A stretch of 64,000 nt of DNA from Patiria pectinifera (lineage: Eukaryota; Echinodermata; Asteroidea; Valvatida; Asterinidae): positions 10,620,643 through 10,684,642 of the forward strand of contig CM057140.1 in assembly GCA_029964075.1 (NCBI GenBank), given 5' to 3'. The position numbers were made by a program, and so were the translations under genes. This document shows, piece after piece, positions 46,216-59,515 of the stretch. Each line of letters begins with the position of its first letter. The stretch's first letter is position 1. The notes under the pieces are model-generated. The model saw nothing but the letters and a program-made list of their open reading frames with translations. It was not told where the DNA came from and made no database searches.

Positions 46216-46337
46216 AAGGCCAGTTCATACTCGGAGCGGAAGCGAATGCAAACACATTTCAACTCCGGCGAATTTCACAGAGAATGCTTTGCGACGTCAA
46301 ATTTGCATTGCATTGGCATGAAGTATGAGCCGGCCTT
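46216..46337. mobile_element. TTCATAC palindromic repeat family, copy 3 (short)
   Basis: Inverted ends AAGGCCAGTTCATACT and AAGGCCGGCTCATACT. The interior has 'gcgaatgc', 'gaatttcac' and 'gacgtcaaattt', reverse-ordered relative to copy 1. It lies just after the candidate exon at 45990. Confidence 0.65.
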
Positions 46338-48572
46338 AAAGCTGCTTTGAATTTGTTTAACTGGCACAGTTTGGAACTCTGCCGAAAAATGAATATTTCG
46401 ATGGGAAGTTCCTGTTGCCTTGCTCTGGATTCGGAGTTACTGATGTATTCGTTGTCACAATCCGAGACGATTATGTGCCAGACTTGTTTCCTCAACAAAT
46501 ATGGAAAAATTACACTCACTCATAACGCATGTAGATTATACAGTGGCTAGTCTGTATGCTTTGAGCAATTCAGAGAGATTCGTTGTCAAATATCTGTCAT
46601 GCTTTTCTCACTCATATGAGTGACAACCTTGACAGATGCATTTGCAGTTTCATTGGAGAATTGTAGAAATCGAAACGACTCCTCTTCACATCAAAGCCAT
46701 CGCAGTAAGACAGTTGTCACGCTTGGCCAAAAAAAGCTTAAATGTCCATGCATACTTTATGAGGTTACAGAGGACATCAGTTGAAAGTTTTCCCTGTCGA
46801 GTACGTCCTTGCGCTTAGGGGCCTATAGGCAGAAACATAGCCCGCAATAAAATATTCAACAAATGCAGCGAGTCTGCTAATGGAGTAATTTGGGAAATTT
46901 GAGCAAACGAAAAACAGAAATTGGCATGTATGATTAATCATTTGATCCATCTATAAAAAAACAGAAGCTCTCCGAACTGAATTTCTTCAGATATTTTGTT
47001 ACACCTTGCACCTTTGAACAAATAAGTGCCTGCGGACAGTTGGCCTAAAAACGGGTCATACTTGAAGTAATATCCGTGCATGCGTAAGTTCATTTCAATT
47101 TTAAATGAAGCAGAAATGTGTACTTGGTCAATGGATGCTTATTACACCCAAAACAATGACGCGGTCAGTACTGTGTTGTAAATACTTTTTTTTTTATATA
47201 ACCGTCAATATGTACTTAAGATGACCCATGTACAATATTACCTGTATATGCAACTTTTTAAAACCCTGTGGTGCCTTTTTTTTCACGCAACAGTTTGTAC
47301 TTTTTGCTGTTGAATTTTTAATAGACAAGATGTTTTTGTAAAGTCTACCTTTTGTACTCACTCACGTCAGGGCATTAATTTGACTGGTATTATTTTCGTT
47401 GATTTTGACCTGTTACTTTCTTGTTAAGTTGAAAGTTGTTGAATTGGTGCTCTCAAAAGCTATAGACAGTGGTTATCAACATGAATTTGTCAAAGCCAAT
47501 AATTGGACAACCACTTTTAGTAGCCATTTTTTTATGCTCTGATTTTTCCCCCATTGTTCCATACTTCCACTGCCTCGAGTCAAGAGAAAATAGTTTTGTT
47601 CCAGGCAAGTTTTCAACACAAGCAAAAATTTCTATAGCCAAACAAAATGAGGGCTATGATGGTAAGACAAAGGCAACTCAACGCACAACTCTTGTCCTGT
47701 TGTCAAGAAAGAAACCGTGAACCCAGAGAGTTCTATCGTCTGGATTTTCATCTCTGAGTAACCTTCATGAAACTTGATCAAAATAAAGCACAACAAATTG
47801 CACAAAATTATTGCGAATAAAAAAAATCATGCATTGAGCATTGGACGAAAAACGAATGCAATGGCAGTACTTAAAAAAGAAGACTGGACAGGATGAAAAT
47901 CCTCCTACTTTTGTTCTGTTGCTTTCTACCGAAAAAGTATTATATTTTTTGTATTTGTATATTTATGATATTGTATGGGGCTTGCAATGGGACAATTATA
48001 TATTGAGAGCTCAACCTTATTCAGTAAAGATTATATATATTTTCATTACCAAAAAAAAAGGAAAGAAGTACTGAATTGGGTAGTCGAGCTAAATGTTTAT
48101 ATATTTTTGTGATGTTCGCCTTAATTTGTTATCCATTTTTTTTGGTGTTTTCTTTTTTACAATTTATACATTACGTACATTTGGGAAGTGTGTAGCCAAT
48201 TTTGTGTCTTCCATATTTAGACTGTGTTATATCTTGTAAGGGTTTCATATATGGTGGATTATTATTTTAGCGTTATTTGAAGAGGTAGTAGATGTTGTAG
48301 GAAGAATAAATATTGTTGAATTGTTCAAGTGTAACAAAGTACCGGTGCAACCATCATTTAAAGTGAAAGGCCTGTTTACATTTGGTTGGCCGGGTACCAG
48401 CACTTCTATATTAGAAGTCCACTTCTTAGTGGAATATCAGTGGCAGGGACCGGCTTTACGTTTGGACAATTCACCTATGAACGTTCTTTGATTTTTAAGT
48501 AGGAGGAACTGTTATAAGTGAGGGTTATTTTTTTATCATTATGCGTCCGTGTGTAAAATGAGAAAAGTGTTC

Positions 48573-48578
48573 AATAAA
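48573..48578 (+). promoter_or_regulatory. candidate polyadenylation signal
   Basis: AATAAA within a run of A, after a T-rich stretch. It could end a long QKI 3'UTR. The following A tract may instead mark a retroposed tail. An earlier AATAAA lies at 42942, about 820 nt after the exon g stop. Confidence 0.3.
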
Positions 48579-51500
48579 AAAAAAAAAGACAGAAAAACAG
48601 GAAAACAGTCTTACAGTTTATTCATCAAGTTCAGTGATCAATGTAAATATGAAGAGATGTTCACCCCCTTCTGCCAACAAATGGAATATTCCTCACTGTG
48701 CCTTTGTGGATGATTCCATTTAAAAACGGGGGTGACATAATAGTTTCCTGTGCAACGGTCCATCTTGGACTGATGCTGAAATCTAAAACTGCTTTTGAGT
48801 TTTGAAGAAGTGTGCTAATTAACTTAATTCTAATGTCACTACTGTACCCTCACTTTAACACAATTGCTGTAATTAAAGTTTGGCTAGTGTAGAATGTTAA
48901 ACAGGGATTTTTAAAATGTAGCAAATGGTTTATTACATGGTTATTAATATTAATGTTAACAAATTGCGATGCTTTACAAATGGAATGGTCTCAGTACCAG
49001 CAACAGTATAATGCATTAATCTTAGTATGCATTTGGCTGTACTCAAGGACTAATTTAGCATAGGAAATTCATTTTTATCAAGTTTTTTAGGGTTTCATTA
49101 CAGAAAAGAACGTGAGAAAATGAACAAAAAGCGTTACATCAAAATTACTTGTTCTTTGAGACGTGTTTATTCGTAAAGCATCGCAGAGTGTACTTTTCTA
49201 ACAACATTCATTACTTTTGCCAAAAAATCAAACAAACGCCAACCCTATGGAACCTGCCACGTGAGCGCTAAACGACCCGCCAGAGCCCCTAGCCAATGAA
49301 AACACAGCGTGGAATGACGGTAAATTGGTCTCCTGCTGTTCGTTCACGACATCCACTAATACTCAACCTCGTGCCCAGGGGAGGAGGACGACTCAATCTC
49401 AAACTCACTTCCTCCCCTCCCTGGGATGGAGGTTGACTAATACTTCAACCCTAATAAGGAATGAACTGATCTTCTTTCTTTGGAATCTTGATTAATTTAA
49501 TCAATTTAAACCCCGGTACTAAAAGAAAGGGAATAATTTTATTTTTGTGCATGTGTAGACTAAGATTTCTAGCCCAGAGAAGCTTACCAACTTAAGCTGG
49601 ATTTCTGGGAAATTCAGACCTAATTTTTGTAATAATTTTGAATCTTTGTTCAGAATCCTAACGTTTCTACAAAAACAAAATCAGTTTAATTTGGGGGAGT
49701 ATTATTTACCCCAGATGTTTGAACCGGGCCTTGGATATGTAAGTCTGAATGCATTTCAGGCAGTTTAAAAATTGATGTTTTGAATTGATTGTTCCTGTGC
49801 TCAAGGAAAATGGCGTGCTTTGAAACACTACTTTTACCATATTGCTCCTTAAAAAAAGTAATTAAACTGCCTTTAATGTATTTTGGATGCTTTTGTATTT
49901 TGACTCTCATTTTAAAGGGAAGAAAAACCAATTACAAACTAACTTCATCAGTCCAATGTACAGTGAACTAACACAAAGTGACCAGTTGCACCGTGTTGCC
50001 TGTCAATTGTGCGCATACACAACCAAGACATAGAAATATTGCATGACACTGCACTGTCTACATCATTTTTTCCCCTTTTGAATCTACAGGTCTATTTTAA
50101 TGGTTATCACCTTTTTTGGTAAATCTAGTTTCTTGAAATTTCAGTTTCCCCTTTTTTTTGGCATAATTGTTACCAATTTCTGCATTTAGTAATTCAGTAT
50201 GAGGCAAGTTTTATCAGTTAAGGGGAAATGGTAAGGCTTGAAGTAGATATTTTGCAAACAGTGTCAGTTTTAAATTCATTCAGATTACTCGTAAGAAAAT
50301 TCCTTTTTCTTATGAAACAGGAGTGTGCCTCAAAATCAATTAGTTGTACTACAATTTCATATCATTATGTTGTTCCTTCAGTTGGACGTAATTAGGATAA
50401 AACGTGTAATCGATTTGTTGTTTTTCAATGAAGACACAAAAACCCAGTAGCCGCCATCTTGAAATTGAGCCCTCCGTTGTTCGTGTGAGGCCAGTCCTTG
50501 GTTGTGTATGTTGCTTCCTACTCATCAGTGCACTAGGGGAACAGAGATAAAACAAAAATCACTTTATCTCTGTTTTTCCCCGCTGTATCGAATTTTGCTT
50601 TTCTCTTTTTTTATTTCAGCATGGCCTGCCCGCTTTTTTTACACACTTTTTGCCGCTGTTTTTTTCCCTGGTAAATTGAACAATTGAAACATTCGTCGAT
50701 TTCATAACCCCTTCTCTCAAGCATGACCCTTTTCTAAAAACACTCTCGTTGAAGTTTGTTTGTTTTGATTTCTCTTCTCTCAGTCATCAATTAACCCACA
50801 TGGTGTATTGTTGAGTAGAAGTGGTTCTCAAATTGCCGTCCACAGATTTTTAGTTTTAAATTTTTGGTGTCCATCTTTTGATTTATCCCGCATAAACCAA
50901 TCATTTATAATTAGACGTACATTTGGGTATAACCAAAACATTTTACAAGTTATCATTGGGCCAACTGTAATTTTTTTTTATTTGCGGCAAAGTTTGATTC
51001 TGATATCCAATGGGAGGGAAGTAAGCTAGGTCAGGTGACGTTGATTGGCCAATGGAAGTGTATGTGAGTAACAGCTGATCAGAAATAGCCAATGACAATC
51101 AAGTATAAATGGTGTTATGATGTTTTTCCTCCCTCTTGGCTTAACCATTTTATCTTGATTTGCTGAGCTTTCTTTTTTTTATCATTTCATTACCGCTGTA
51201 GCAACTGTTGATTTTTTAGCTGTCATAGTTCAGTGGGCTACCTATATCAGGGCATTGTGCTGGTCTTGGCCATACGTAATTGAAATACCATATTGTCCTT
51301 GTCTGTGATTGGCCACCGAGTCAAAGAACTGCCACTTTCGGCCAATCACGATTTGTGTATCTAAATCTAATAACTGTTGGCATGGTAAAATTGAAACTAC
51401 CACAGCTCTTAAGTGATGAGGTTTCATCTTCAGTAGAAATAATAACTTCCATGCTTTTTCAGCGAGTGCTAACTAACTTTAAACCTTGTGAACTCGATGA

Positions 51501-51904
51501 AAAAGCATGGAAAGAAATTCCAATCTCCCAACAGCATAATGCCCACATTTTCATCAGTGTTATTGACAGGAATACCTTGTTGGCACATGTATTACTAATA
51601 AATCCTCGATGTAGCTTTCTTTTAGTGATGTGTACATTTGACACCAAGAGTTTCAGATGACCTGGGTCATATGTCATGACCTGCATCACAGTGTCAGTGA
51701 CCCGGGTCGCGACCTTTGCCATTCTATCATGCATGTGATAATTTGTGTACAGATGTCTTTTAATATATAATATGCTATTGTGTCTTTTTAAAATCACATA
51801 CCAATAATTCCAAAAAAACTAAATACTAAAATTGAAGAGCTAACACTGTGTTTCTTTTTACCTTTTCTTCCCCATTTTTTTTTGGTTTCATTAACACTCT
51901 CTAG

Positions 51905-52060
51905 CTGTCATTGAATAAGCCAGCAACTAACCCCCCAAGCAACAACTGCACAGGGTCACAAGCATTTGCCTCCCACTCCTACCTGCAACCACAGCGACTG
52001 CTGGTTGGGTTACCAATGATTGCATCCCTGGTACCCCTGCGGCCGACATCATCTACTTGA
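51905..52060 (+). other. candidate distal terminal exon
   Basis: The acceptor is ttaacactctctag after a T-rich tract. From phase 1 it gives only AVIE and a stop. In phase 0 it is open for 51 residues (LSLNKPATNPPSNNCTGSQA to PLRPTSST) with Pro/Ser/Leu-rich, protein-like composition, but no phase-0 donor is known upstream. The GC content is higher than its surroundings. Confidence 0.25.
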
Positions 52061-52509
52061 GGAGTTCATCTTTTGCCTGTACTTACAGCAAGCACCGCTT
52101 AATTTGTCTCTGAATAACCAAAATCCAGTTTTAAATATGCCTGTCATTAATATAAGAATCACAGAAAAGTTAAGAAAAACAAAACAAAAAATGCCCCATT
52201 AATACTAATATATTGACCGGTGTGTGTTTTGTAACTGCCAATGTCAAAGTAGGTTTATAGAAATTGGTGCCAACATTATGTGTTGGGAGGAAAGATGTTG
52301 CCGGGCACGACGATTTTGTTGCGAACCATCTGAAATAATCTCATCAGAACCCATTATTTGAAAAAAATGTTGTGAGGACCAGTTGTTTTCTGTGCATGAA
52401 AATTGAGACTCTGCAACATCTTTCTCCCCATCTGCTGACTAAAGTATCGGACACAGCGGAAGACTATGGGAATGCTTCGTGGCACCAGACACACTTGTTC
52501 TTAAGTATT

Positions 52510-52557
52510 CTATTGCTGGGTGTTTGCACAGCTTCTTAAGAACACCCAGAAATAGAT
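52510..52557. repeat. hairpin, 16-bp arms
   Basis: tctattgctgggtgtt and aacacccagaaataga, one mismatch, 16-base loop. Confidence 0.8.
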
Positions 52558-55500
52558 GGATTAATTTGCTGCCACCAACATTTTCAGAAGTCTCTCCATA
52601 ATTGCACTCTAAGGCCAATGCATAACCCTAACTCCAAAAAGTCCCTAAAAGTTGTTGAAATAACTTGTCAAATTGCTGTTTGGTTGCAATTTTTAACAAA
52701 GCACTTTTCTCTAAATTTATAAATCTGTTATTGAGATACATATATGTTCCTAAAATTAATAACAATAATGATTTTGACATCACTCATTTTCTCTACAAAT
52801 TAATTTTGTTGAGTAATTCCCCCTACTGGGACAGTGGAATGCTCTTCTGATATCACTGGCTATGAATATTCATGTTCACCTAAATCATTCATTGGACTTA
52901 ATCTGAGCCTTGTGATTGGTTGAAATCCTTTGCCTTGCATAACAACTAGAGGTACCTGACTGTCAGGTGACATTAGGTGACCATTCCATTGTGTTAGTAG
53001 GGTGGTTTGTAAGCATTCAAAATTCATTGTGTGTAGTTCTGTAATATTAATGAAAAATTCTTATGCTGTGTTCCAGTTGCATCATTTTTTTTGGATCGTT
53101 GATTTTGGAATCAGTCTTCGAATGCACTATAAACCAACGCTCCTATATTTCAAGAGAAATTTTGTTTCACATTTTGTGCCGATGTACATGGCATTCGGTG
53201 CATTAACTTAAAGTGCTTCAATCTCTATTTTCAAATTTAGTGAAGATCAACACCTGAAACGTAATGCAACCAGAACACAGCATACGCCAACTTTTGTGGA
53301 TGTTTCATGCTCATTCCCACTAAGTTTTACATAACAGGTTTTCTACAGAAATAATAATAGGAAACAGCTTTAATATTGTTACTTTAACTTACTCAGCATG
53401 CTTAACTAAGTGCCATTTAAAACACAGGCATAAAAGGGCTTATAAGCTTACAAAATTGCTTAGCACAAAGAATTTGTGCGTACAGGGAAGAGAGAAGCCA
53501 AAAATTTCAACGAATGGAATATTGAGACTGATCGTCAAACTAATATTGCTCTTTTGCTTAACACAAAAAGACCCAACAAAAAAATCTGTTTGAAACATTG
53601 AGTGCCTCTTGTACAAGCAATAACCCAAGAAGGTGCTGAATACATTGCAGCTTGGCACAGGGCCAAGATACTGGCGAATAGTCTGGCATTAGTAACAACA
53701 CACAAGTTGAATTACAGGGTAGAGCAACCAAGCTTTTTAGATATTATACAGTTTCTTGAGTGCCTAAACTTAGAATTGAGTACACAAATGTGTACCCAAT
53801 TTTCACAAATTTTACAATTTAAGTCAAAGATTTTGATGATGTGATTCTTAGTTCGTGATTTTGGCAAATTCCTGCCCGTTCCTATTGGTTGAAACATTGG
53901 AGATCATTTGAATGACAATAGTCCAACCAGCGCGCACACTCTCAAAGCAACCAATGAGAAGCAGTGCTTAGTTCTATTTGCATTTTACTGGTCATTAATG
54001 AGCCAATGGCATAGCTGCAGAATTTTGTTTGTCAGGGATGATCTTATCTAAGCCTGAAGCTCTTGACCATCTGTTTGAAACCTGGTATTTTCATCTGAGG
54101 TGAGTACATTTGTCAGTGAAGAACATTCGAAGCATCAAATTAAAAGGATCCCTTTGGTGGATGAGGGCATGTTTTAATAATTTCTTAACGACAGTTGGAA
54201 CTGAAATTTGCATTGCTGTTGGGGGGAGGGGATAAATTAAAACCCAACAGATATCAGAAAGCTTGACCGTTGTGAGTAGGCACAAATATAGTCGTCAAAA
54301 ACCATTTCCCACAAAAAAAAAAATCAGAAAAAAATATTAAAACAAATAAAAACTACAAAAACAAATAACATACAAAAACAGTGTAAGATATTATGTAGGA
54401 GCCATTTGGTGACATGACACATAGGTCAGTGATGACATCATCAAATTTGCATATTAAGAGGTCACATGACAATGCCACAGCTGCCTCAAAGCTTCTCAGG
54501 GAATGAATTGGAAGGTTTTACAAACTTAGGTGGCTGTAAGGTTATACAGGTGGCAGCTGTACATCAAACACACCCGCAACGAAAGTAGGAGAAAAATTGT
54601 TTTTCGTGAGAATTCTCTGACTTGGTGAATTCCCTGAAATAAAAATCCATATACTTCAAAAGTGTGACTTCAATTTGAAGAAACATATACATCACAATAA
54701 AATGTATAAAGTTAAATGTATCCACTGTTGATTGGTGAAGAAAAAAAAACAAGTTCTTCAGATTTTGGATTTGACGTTGAATTCCTGTAAGTGTATGAAA
54801 CTGTAAACATTAGATACACAGATTTTGTGGAACTTTTTGTTGTAATTAGACCCAGAACGTAGTACAAGTTAAATATATGTACAGCCAAGTATTACCAAGC
54901 AAAGTCGAAGTGCTTCCATATTACTGCACTGTATAAGGGGTTTATTTTCCCCACAAAAAGCAAGCATTTGTACTTAAAGAATTCTTGTTTAATATAAAAA
55001 AAAGGAGAAAATGAAGGAAAAATTGGAGAAAAAAAAATTAAATGGTATGTTTTATGAGGAGGCTGATTAAATATTAAGCATTACACGTAAAGGTTGAATT
55101 GTTTTTGGAAAGAGATAAAAAAAAAGAAGTTGACAAGGCATTTGGGTTGAATAGTTAGATTTTTTTTTGCCGAAGGAAACAGAGGAATTTTATTTCCGTT
55201 GTGATTTTCGCGTTGTTTATGATTGGAGATGTTCTGTTGGATATGCAAAGACTGGTTTGGATTTTGTTGATGCGCAGTGGAATCAACCACAAAAGTATAT
55301 TTTGAACCACGAGTATTAAAGGGCAATGTTGCCCTGACACATAGACTTAAAAACACAAACCCATACCAAATATGTAAAGAGGCAAAAGAAGCCACTACTA
55401 GCCAATTGAAATGCATCTTTCTACACCATCCTTACCACAAAGAAAACAAATTTACAACCTTGGGATATGTTTTCACACTGCACATTTACTGAAGCTTTAT

Positions 55501-58500
55501 AACTTAATATTACACTTGTTTTTAGTCACAAACAAAAAAGAATGATTAATAATTGACAAGATCTTACCCTCTGTGAATTCTGATTTCATGTTTTGTGTTA
55601 GCTTTTTCCTGTGCATGCAAAATACAGACCAGTCTGAAGAAAACAATATTACGATCTCGCATTATGCATTATGTATCATAGCTGGAGTGTGTGACATTTA
55701 TAATATGCATATTTACCTATATTCACTGTTATATTTACTCTTTGTTTGGTAGTTTTGGTTGTTAGAATTTGCAGCTTTGGTGATATGTGAGAAAATAGCA
55801 TAGGTAGATTTAGCTTTACAAGTCCTACGTTCAGAACAGTTTGTCGGGAATATATTCCATGAACAGTCTTGCCATGCGTGAAGTCACTCCAAGAAACCAA
55901 GATACTGACAATTCTTTTTTTAAAATTCTGTCGATTAATTGTATCCAAAAGAAATATTGGCTTTTCTTTAATTAAAATGGGAGTCTTGACCAATATTGAC
56001 CCAAGTAATAACCAGGCTGACAATGCATGTTTCCATAGGAGGGTTAATGGTCAGTGATATAATTTGTCACTTGTACCACAACTTGCATCAAAATTTCCAA
56101 AAGTTTGCACATTTTTATTCCCAAATTTAAAGAGGATAGAAAAAATTAAGTAATTCAAAGTCAATCTTCTAAAGTTACACTTTGGGTCTGGTTTCTGCCT
56201 CCTAATGTATGCTATTTGCATTTCCTAACAGACAGAAGATTACATTGGTTGTCTGGAGCCGATTTGTAACTTAATTATTCATTATAGACCAATCAAAATG
56301 AAGAACACAAAGAAAGTCTGGTTTTTAAAAATTTTTAGTTCCTAGTCAGTTTGGATGTTTTTTGTTTGGCTTTTAACATCATCAAACAGGGTATGTATGA
56401 AGAGGTTATTTATTTTGTTCGACATTCAGTTTCTAATGAGAATAATCATTACATTTAGCACGACCAGCAAAACAAATTGTTTTCCAAACAAAATAAGTTG
56501 TAAAAAAAATTTGAAAGTAAATTAATTTGACTTTTCTTGGCTGAAAAGTAGCATTTTGTTGGTTGTAAAGATGCTTAGAAGATTGAGCAACTGTCGATGG
56601 GTCAATATTTTGCTGGTCAGAAAGCATGTTACAAAAATAGAACCAGAAATGCATTTCAAAAGTGATTGAGGCCTGATTTTACTAACACACGGATATAGCA
56701 GGGTCTTTTACATATTGAATGAAGACAAGAATAAAATGTTGGAGTGACTTTAGTAGTATTATTGACCAACCCGTGCGGTAGTAAACAAATATATACCATA
56801 TCCCTTAACAATAGTATTATAAACTCAAGGGTATACATTATTTTCTCTTATGTCATAGTATGCAGACTGTAAGTAGGATAAAATAGAAACGTATTTCATT
56901 AGCATGCTTGTTTTGTACTTTGTAAAAAAAAAATTAACGAACATTGTATAAACGGTTTATACTCATACCATGTTTTGTCTTAAAATCAGGGTATATCGAG
57001 ACCTGACGCCACAACATCGTAGACTCAGAAATGGCAGATGGAGTATTGTTTGTCATTCTGGTTTGCTCTAATGTGCCTTCTTTAAGAAAGGAAAATACAT
57101 TGTATATAAGATCGAGAATTGTGGAGGGTATTCTTTTACCGGGGGGGGGTGTGGGAGTATATTTGTAGGCAAGGGATAATGAAATACATTCGCACCTAGT
57201 AATTTATGTCTTCGTTGAGTAAGGAGTAACATGGGAGACAAATGTGGCAGTGCTAGGAGTCACTGAATGCGAAATTATGGTTCATTTGTTCATTAGGTTG
57301 ACTTAATGGCATCACTCGTGGCTGCAATATATTGGAAAGGGGGGAGGGGTGAAGGGGGGGGGGGGTTTGCGCTGCATACCTGAATTATTTTTATAGCCAA
57401 ATTCACTTTTATTTCTCATTCACTGAACAAACAACCAACACTAAAAAGACTCATTGAAGCAAATGGGCTGCTTTTGCAGATGTTTAAAAACAAATGTGAT
57501 TATAGAGAGAGTGCCCTCTGTAATTTGCCCATCCTGTTTATATCAAACCTTACAGTCTTGTAGTACCCCCATAGAAGTGTATTTAATTTTTTTGTTTTAT
57601 TTATCTCTACTAGGTCTTTACACATGTATATTGTTTACCATTCTTTTGGGTTTCATTGTTATTAGTATATGCAACAGTTATGCAACATTTATTTATTCAC
57701 GTTATGCATTATTTTTGTTACCGTTTATACCCTATAGGCATTTCTCAAAGTTTCTTTTTAAACTTGATTTCAAGTTCCTTGATAAAATTGCTTCAAATTT
57801 GAAGTTTTTTTTTATTTTTGGGGTAATTCGTGAAGTGCTGAATTAAGCATGCCATTTTCTTCCCTTTAATTAGTCTCGAAAGAGCCTTAATATTACTTAT
57901 CTTCATGAGCCAATTCAAAGATCAAAGGTCAACAAATTTGAAAATCATTTGACCCCTGACATGCGATTAATTAGTATTACATGTACATACATTCATCAAA
58001 TTCTTCCGGTTTCAAAGTAATTGTTCTTCCCAGTAGATTTTCCAATTAATCCAAATTTTATTTGCTTCCGAACGTTACCCTAAAAATTTGAATTGGATTG
58101 CGACACATATGTTCTATTCTGTTTGTTTAATATCAGTGATTCCATATTTTTTCATTTTTTTGGGGGGGGGTGATTCTTTAAGAAATTTGTTTCCGTCAAA
58201 AATAACTAAAGGAAAATGCAATACCAGAATTGATTTTTATGCAAAACATTTTGTTCTGAATTATCACCGTCTATCTATGCATTGAATGAACAACGCCATC
58301 AATGGTGTTCATTCGTAATAACAATAAATATGTAATCTCTTCGTATACAGATAGACTAGACTTTTAGCTAGTTTACCATAGTTGAACATGTAGATATGTT
58401 TTCTCTTTGTTTGCTTTTTGTTTTTGTTTTGTTTTGTTTTCCTGAAAAGCAAGAAAAGTTGTATATTCATGTATTTTTGTATGGAATATTGTACTTAGTA

Positions 58501-59351
58501 GTCCTTATTATGATTTGTTGTAGTGGTAGACAATTTTGATGGAGTTGATGTGCCTCCTGTTTAGATAAAAACAAGAAAACAGTTGTTTTTAAAGTTGAAA
58601 TACATCTGCGGTGGTTAACACTGAAAACTGCAGAATTAATTGCAAAACATGTGGTTGTTAAACACAACTTCAGTTTATTTTTCAGAAATTCTAAGTTACA
58701 GTGCTCCCCAAAACAACTTTATCATTTGTCAATAAACAAAGATAAACAACGCATTTTTTTCGGGGGGGGGGGGCAAATTAATTGTGCTTCTTCAAGGAAA
58801 ACACTTACACTGGTTCGTTACGGTCTTTGTACTTTTTGTTCACAGTTCTCTGAAAGAACACTCAACTATGGGAAGAAAGATGAAAATTCCATTTTTGTTC
58901 AACGTGCAGTGGCATAAAAAGTTATCCCATATTGACAAGAATGACAGTAAGTTTCAGTTTTTTGGTTTCAACTTACAGTTTTTTGTTTTGTTTTAAATAA
59001 ACAGGAGGCCATCGATTTGAGTAGATTTGAATTTAAAAATGAACTTGTTGATAGCATTTACTACAAGGAATTCGTTATTTTTTACAATTTACCATAACTG
59101 ATTGTTATTTCATTGAAAATGTTTTGATATTATTCGTCATTAAAACAAACTTTAAAAAAGTTACTTGTTTGGATTGTCTTTTGGTAGTCAAAAACGTTTG
59201 TTTTTACACATGAAAAAGAACTAGAACAATCTGATTTTTTAAAAATAAATTTGATCGTACCTCACATAGTGTTCCTTGTGATATACATGTATGCAAAGCT
59301 TAGCAAGAATTAAGAATATTCATATTTAAGTTCGCGCCTGATGAATATTCA

Positions 59352-59515
59352 TCAGGGATTCTCGTGACATGATTGGTAGGTTGGCACCATGTATCTGATG
59401 TACGTGTATGCCTCGTCGCCGCCGTACCGCTCTAGCGCCCTCAATGTTTCTTCTATCAGGTCGCCGATGTTCTCTCGCCTGTGTTGGCTGTATTCGATTC
59501 CATCGCCAAGATTGA
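59352..59515 (-). CDS. PACRG: PACRG exon 4 and stop
   Basis: The acceptor is ttcggtttaag. It encodes [20 protein letters not shown] and on to [13 protein letters not shown], stop TGA at 59352-59354. The phase closes exactly with exon 3. The stop lies inside a perfect 20-bp palindrome (59337-59356). Confidence 0.94.

Larger units (their letters stand above)
42125..59300. other. QKI 3' region: AT-rich 3'UTR and/or intergenic DNA
   Basis: Homopolymer-rich, CpG-poor sequence with long T and A runs. Poly(A) signals AATAAA occur at 42942 and 48573. ACTAAT motifs lie at 42472 and 42565, soon after the stop. Candidate alternative exons are at 43591, 45990 and 51905. CCAAT motifs cluster from 51000 to 54010. 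Open frames of up to 130 codons exist but look like chance in AT-rich DNA. The boundary between 3'UTR and intergenic DNA cannot be set from sequence alone. Confidence 0.55.

Noticed and set aside
51280..51660. 126-codon + frame after the CCAAT cluster
   Set aside because: No recognised domain; AT-rich; overlaps a 112-codon frame on the opposite strand.
57454..57846. 130-codon hydrophobic + frame
   Set aside because: Phe/Leu/Ile-rich as expected from T-rich DNA; no family match and no promoter or splice evidence.
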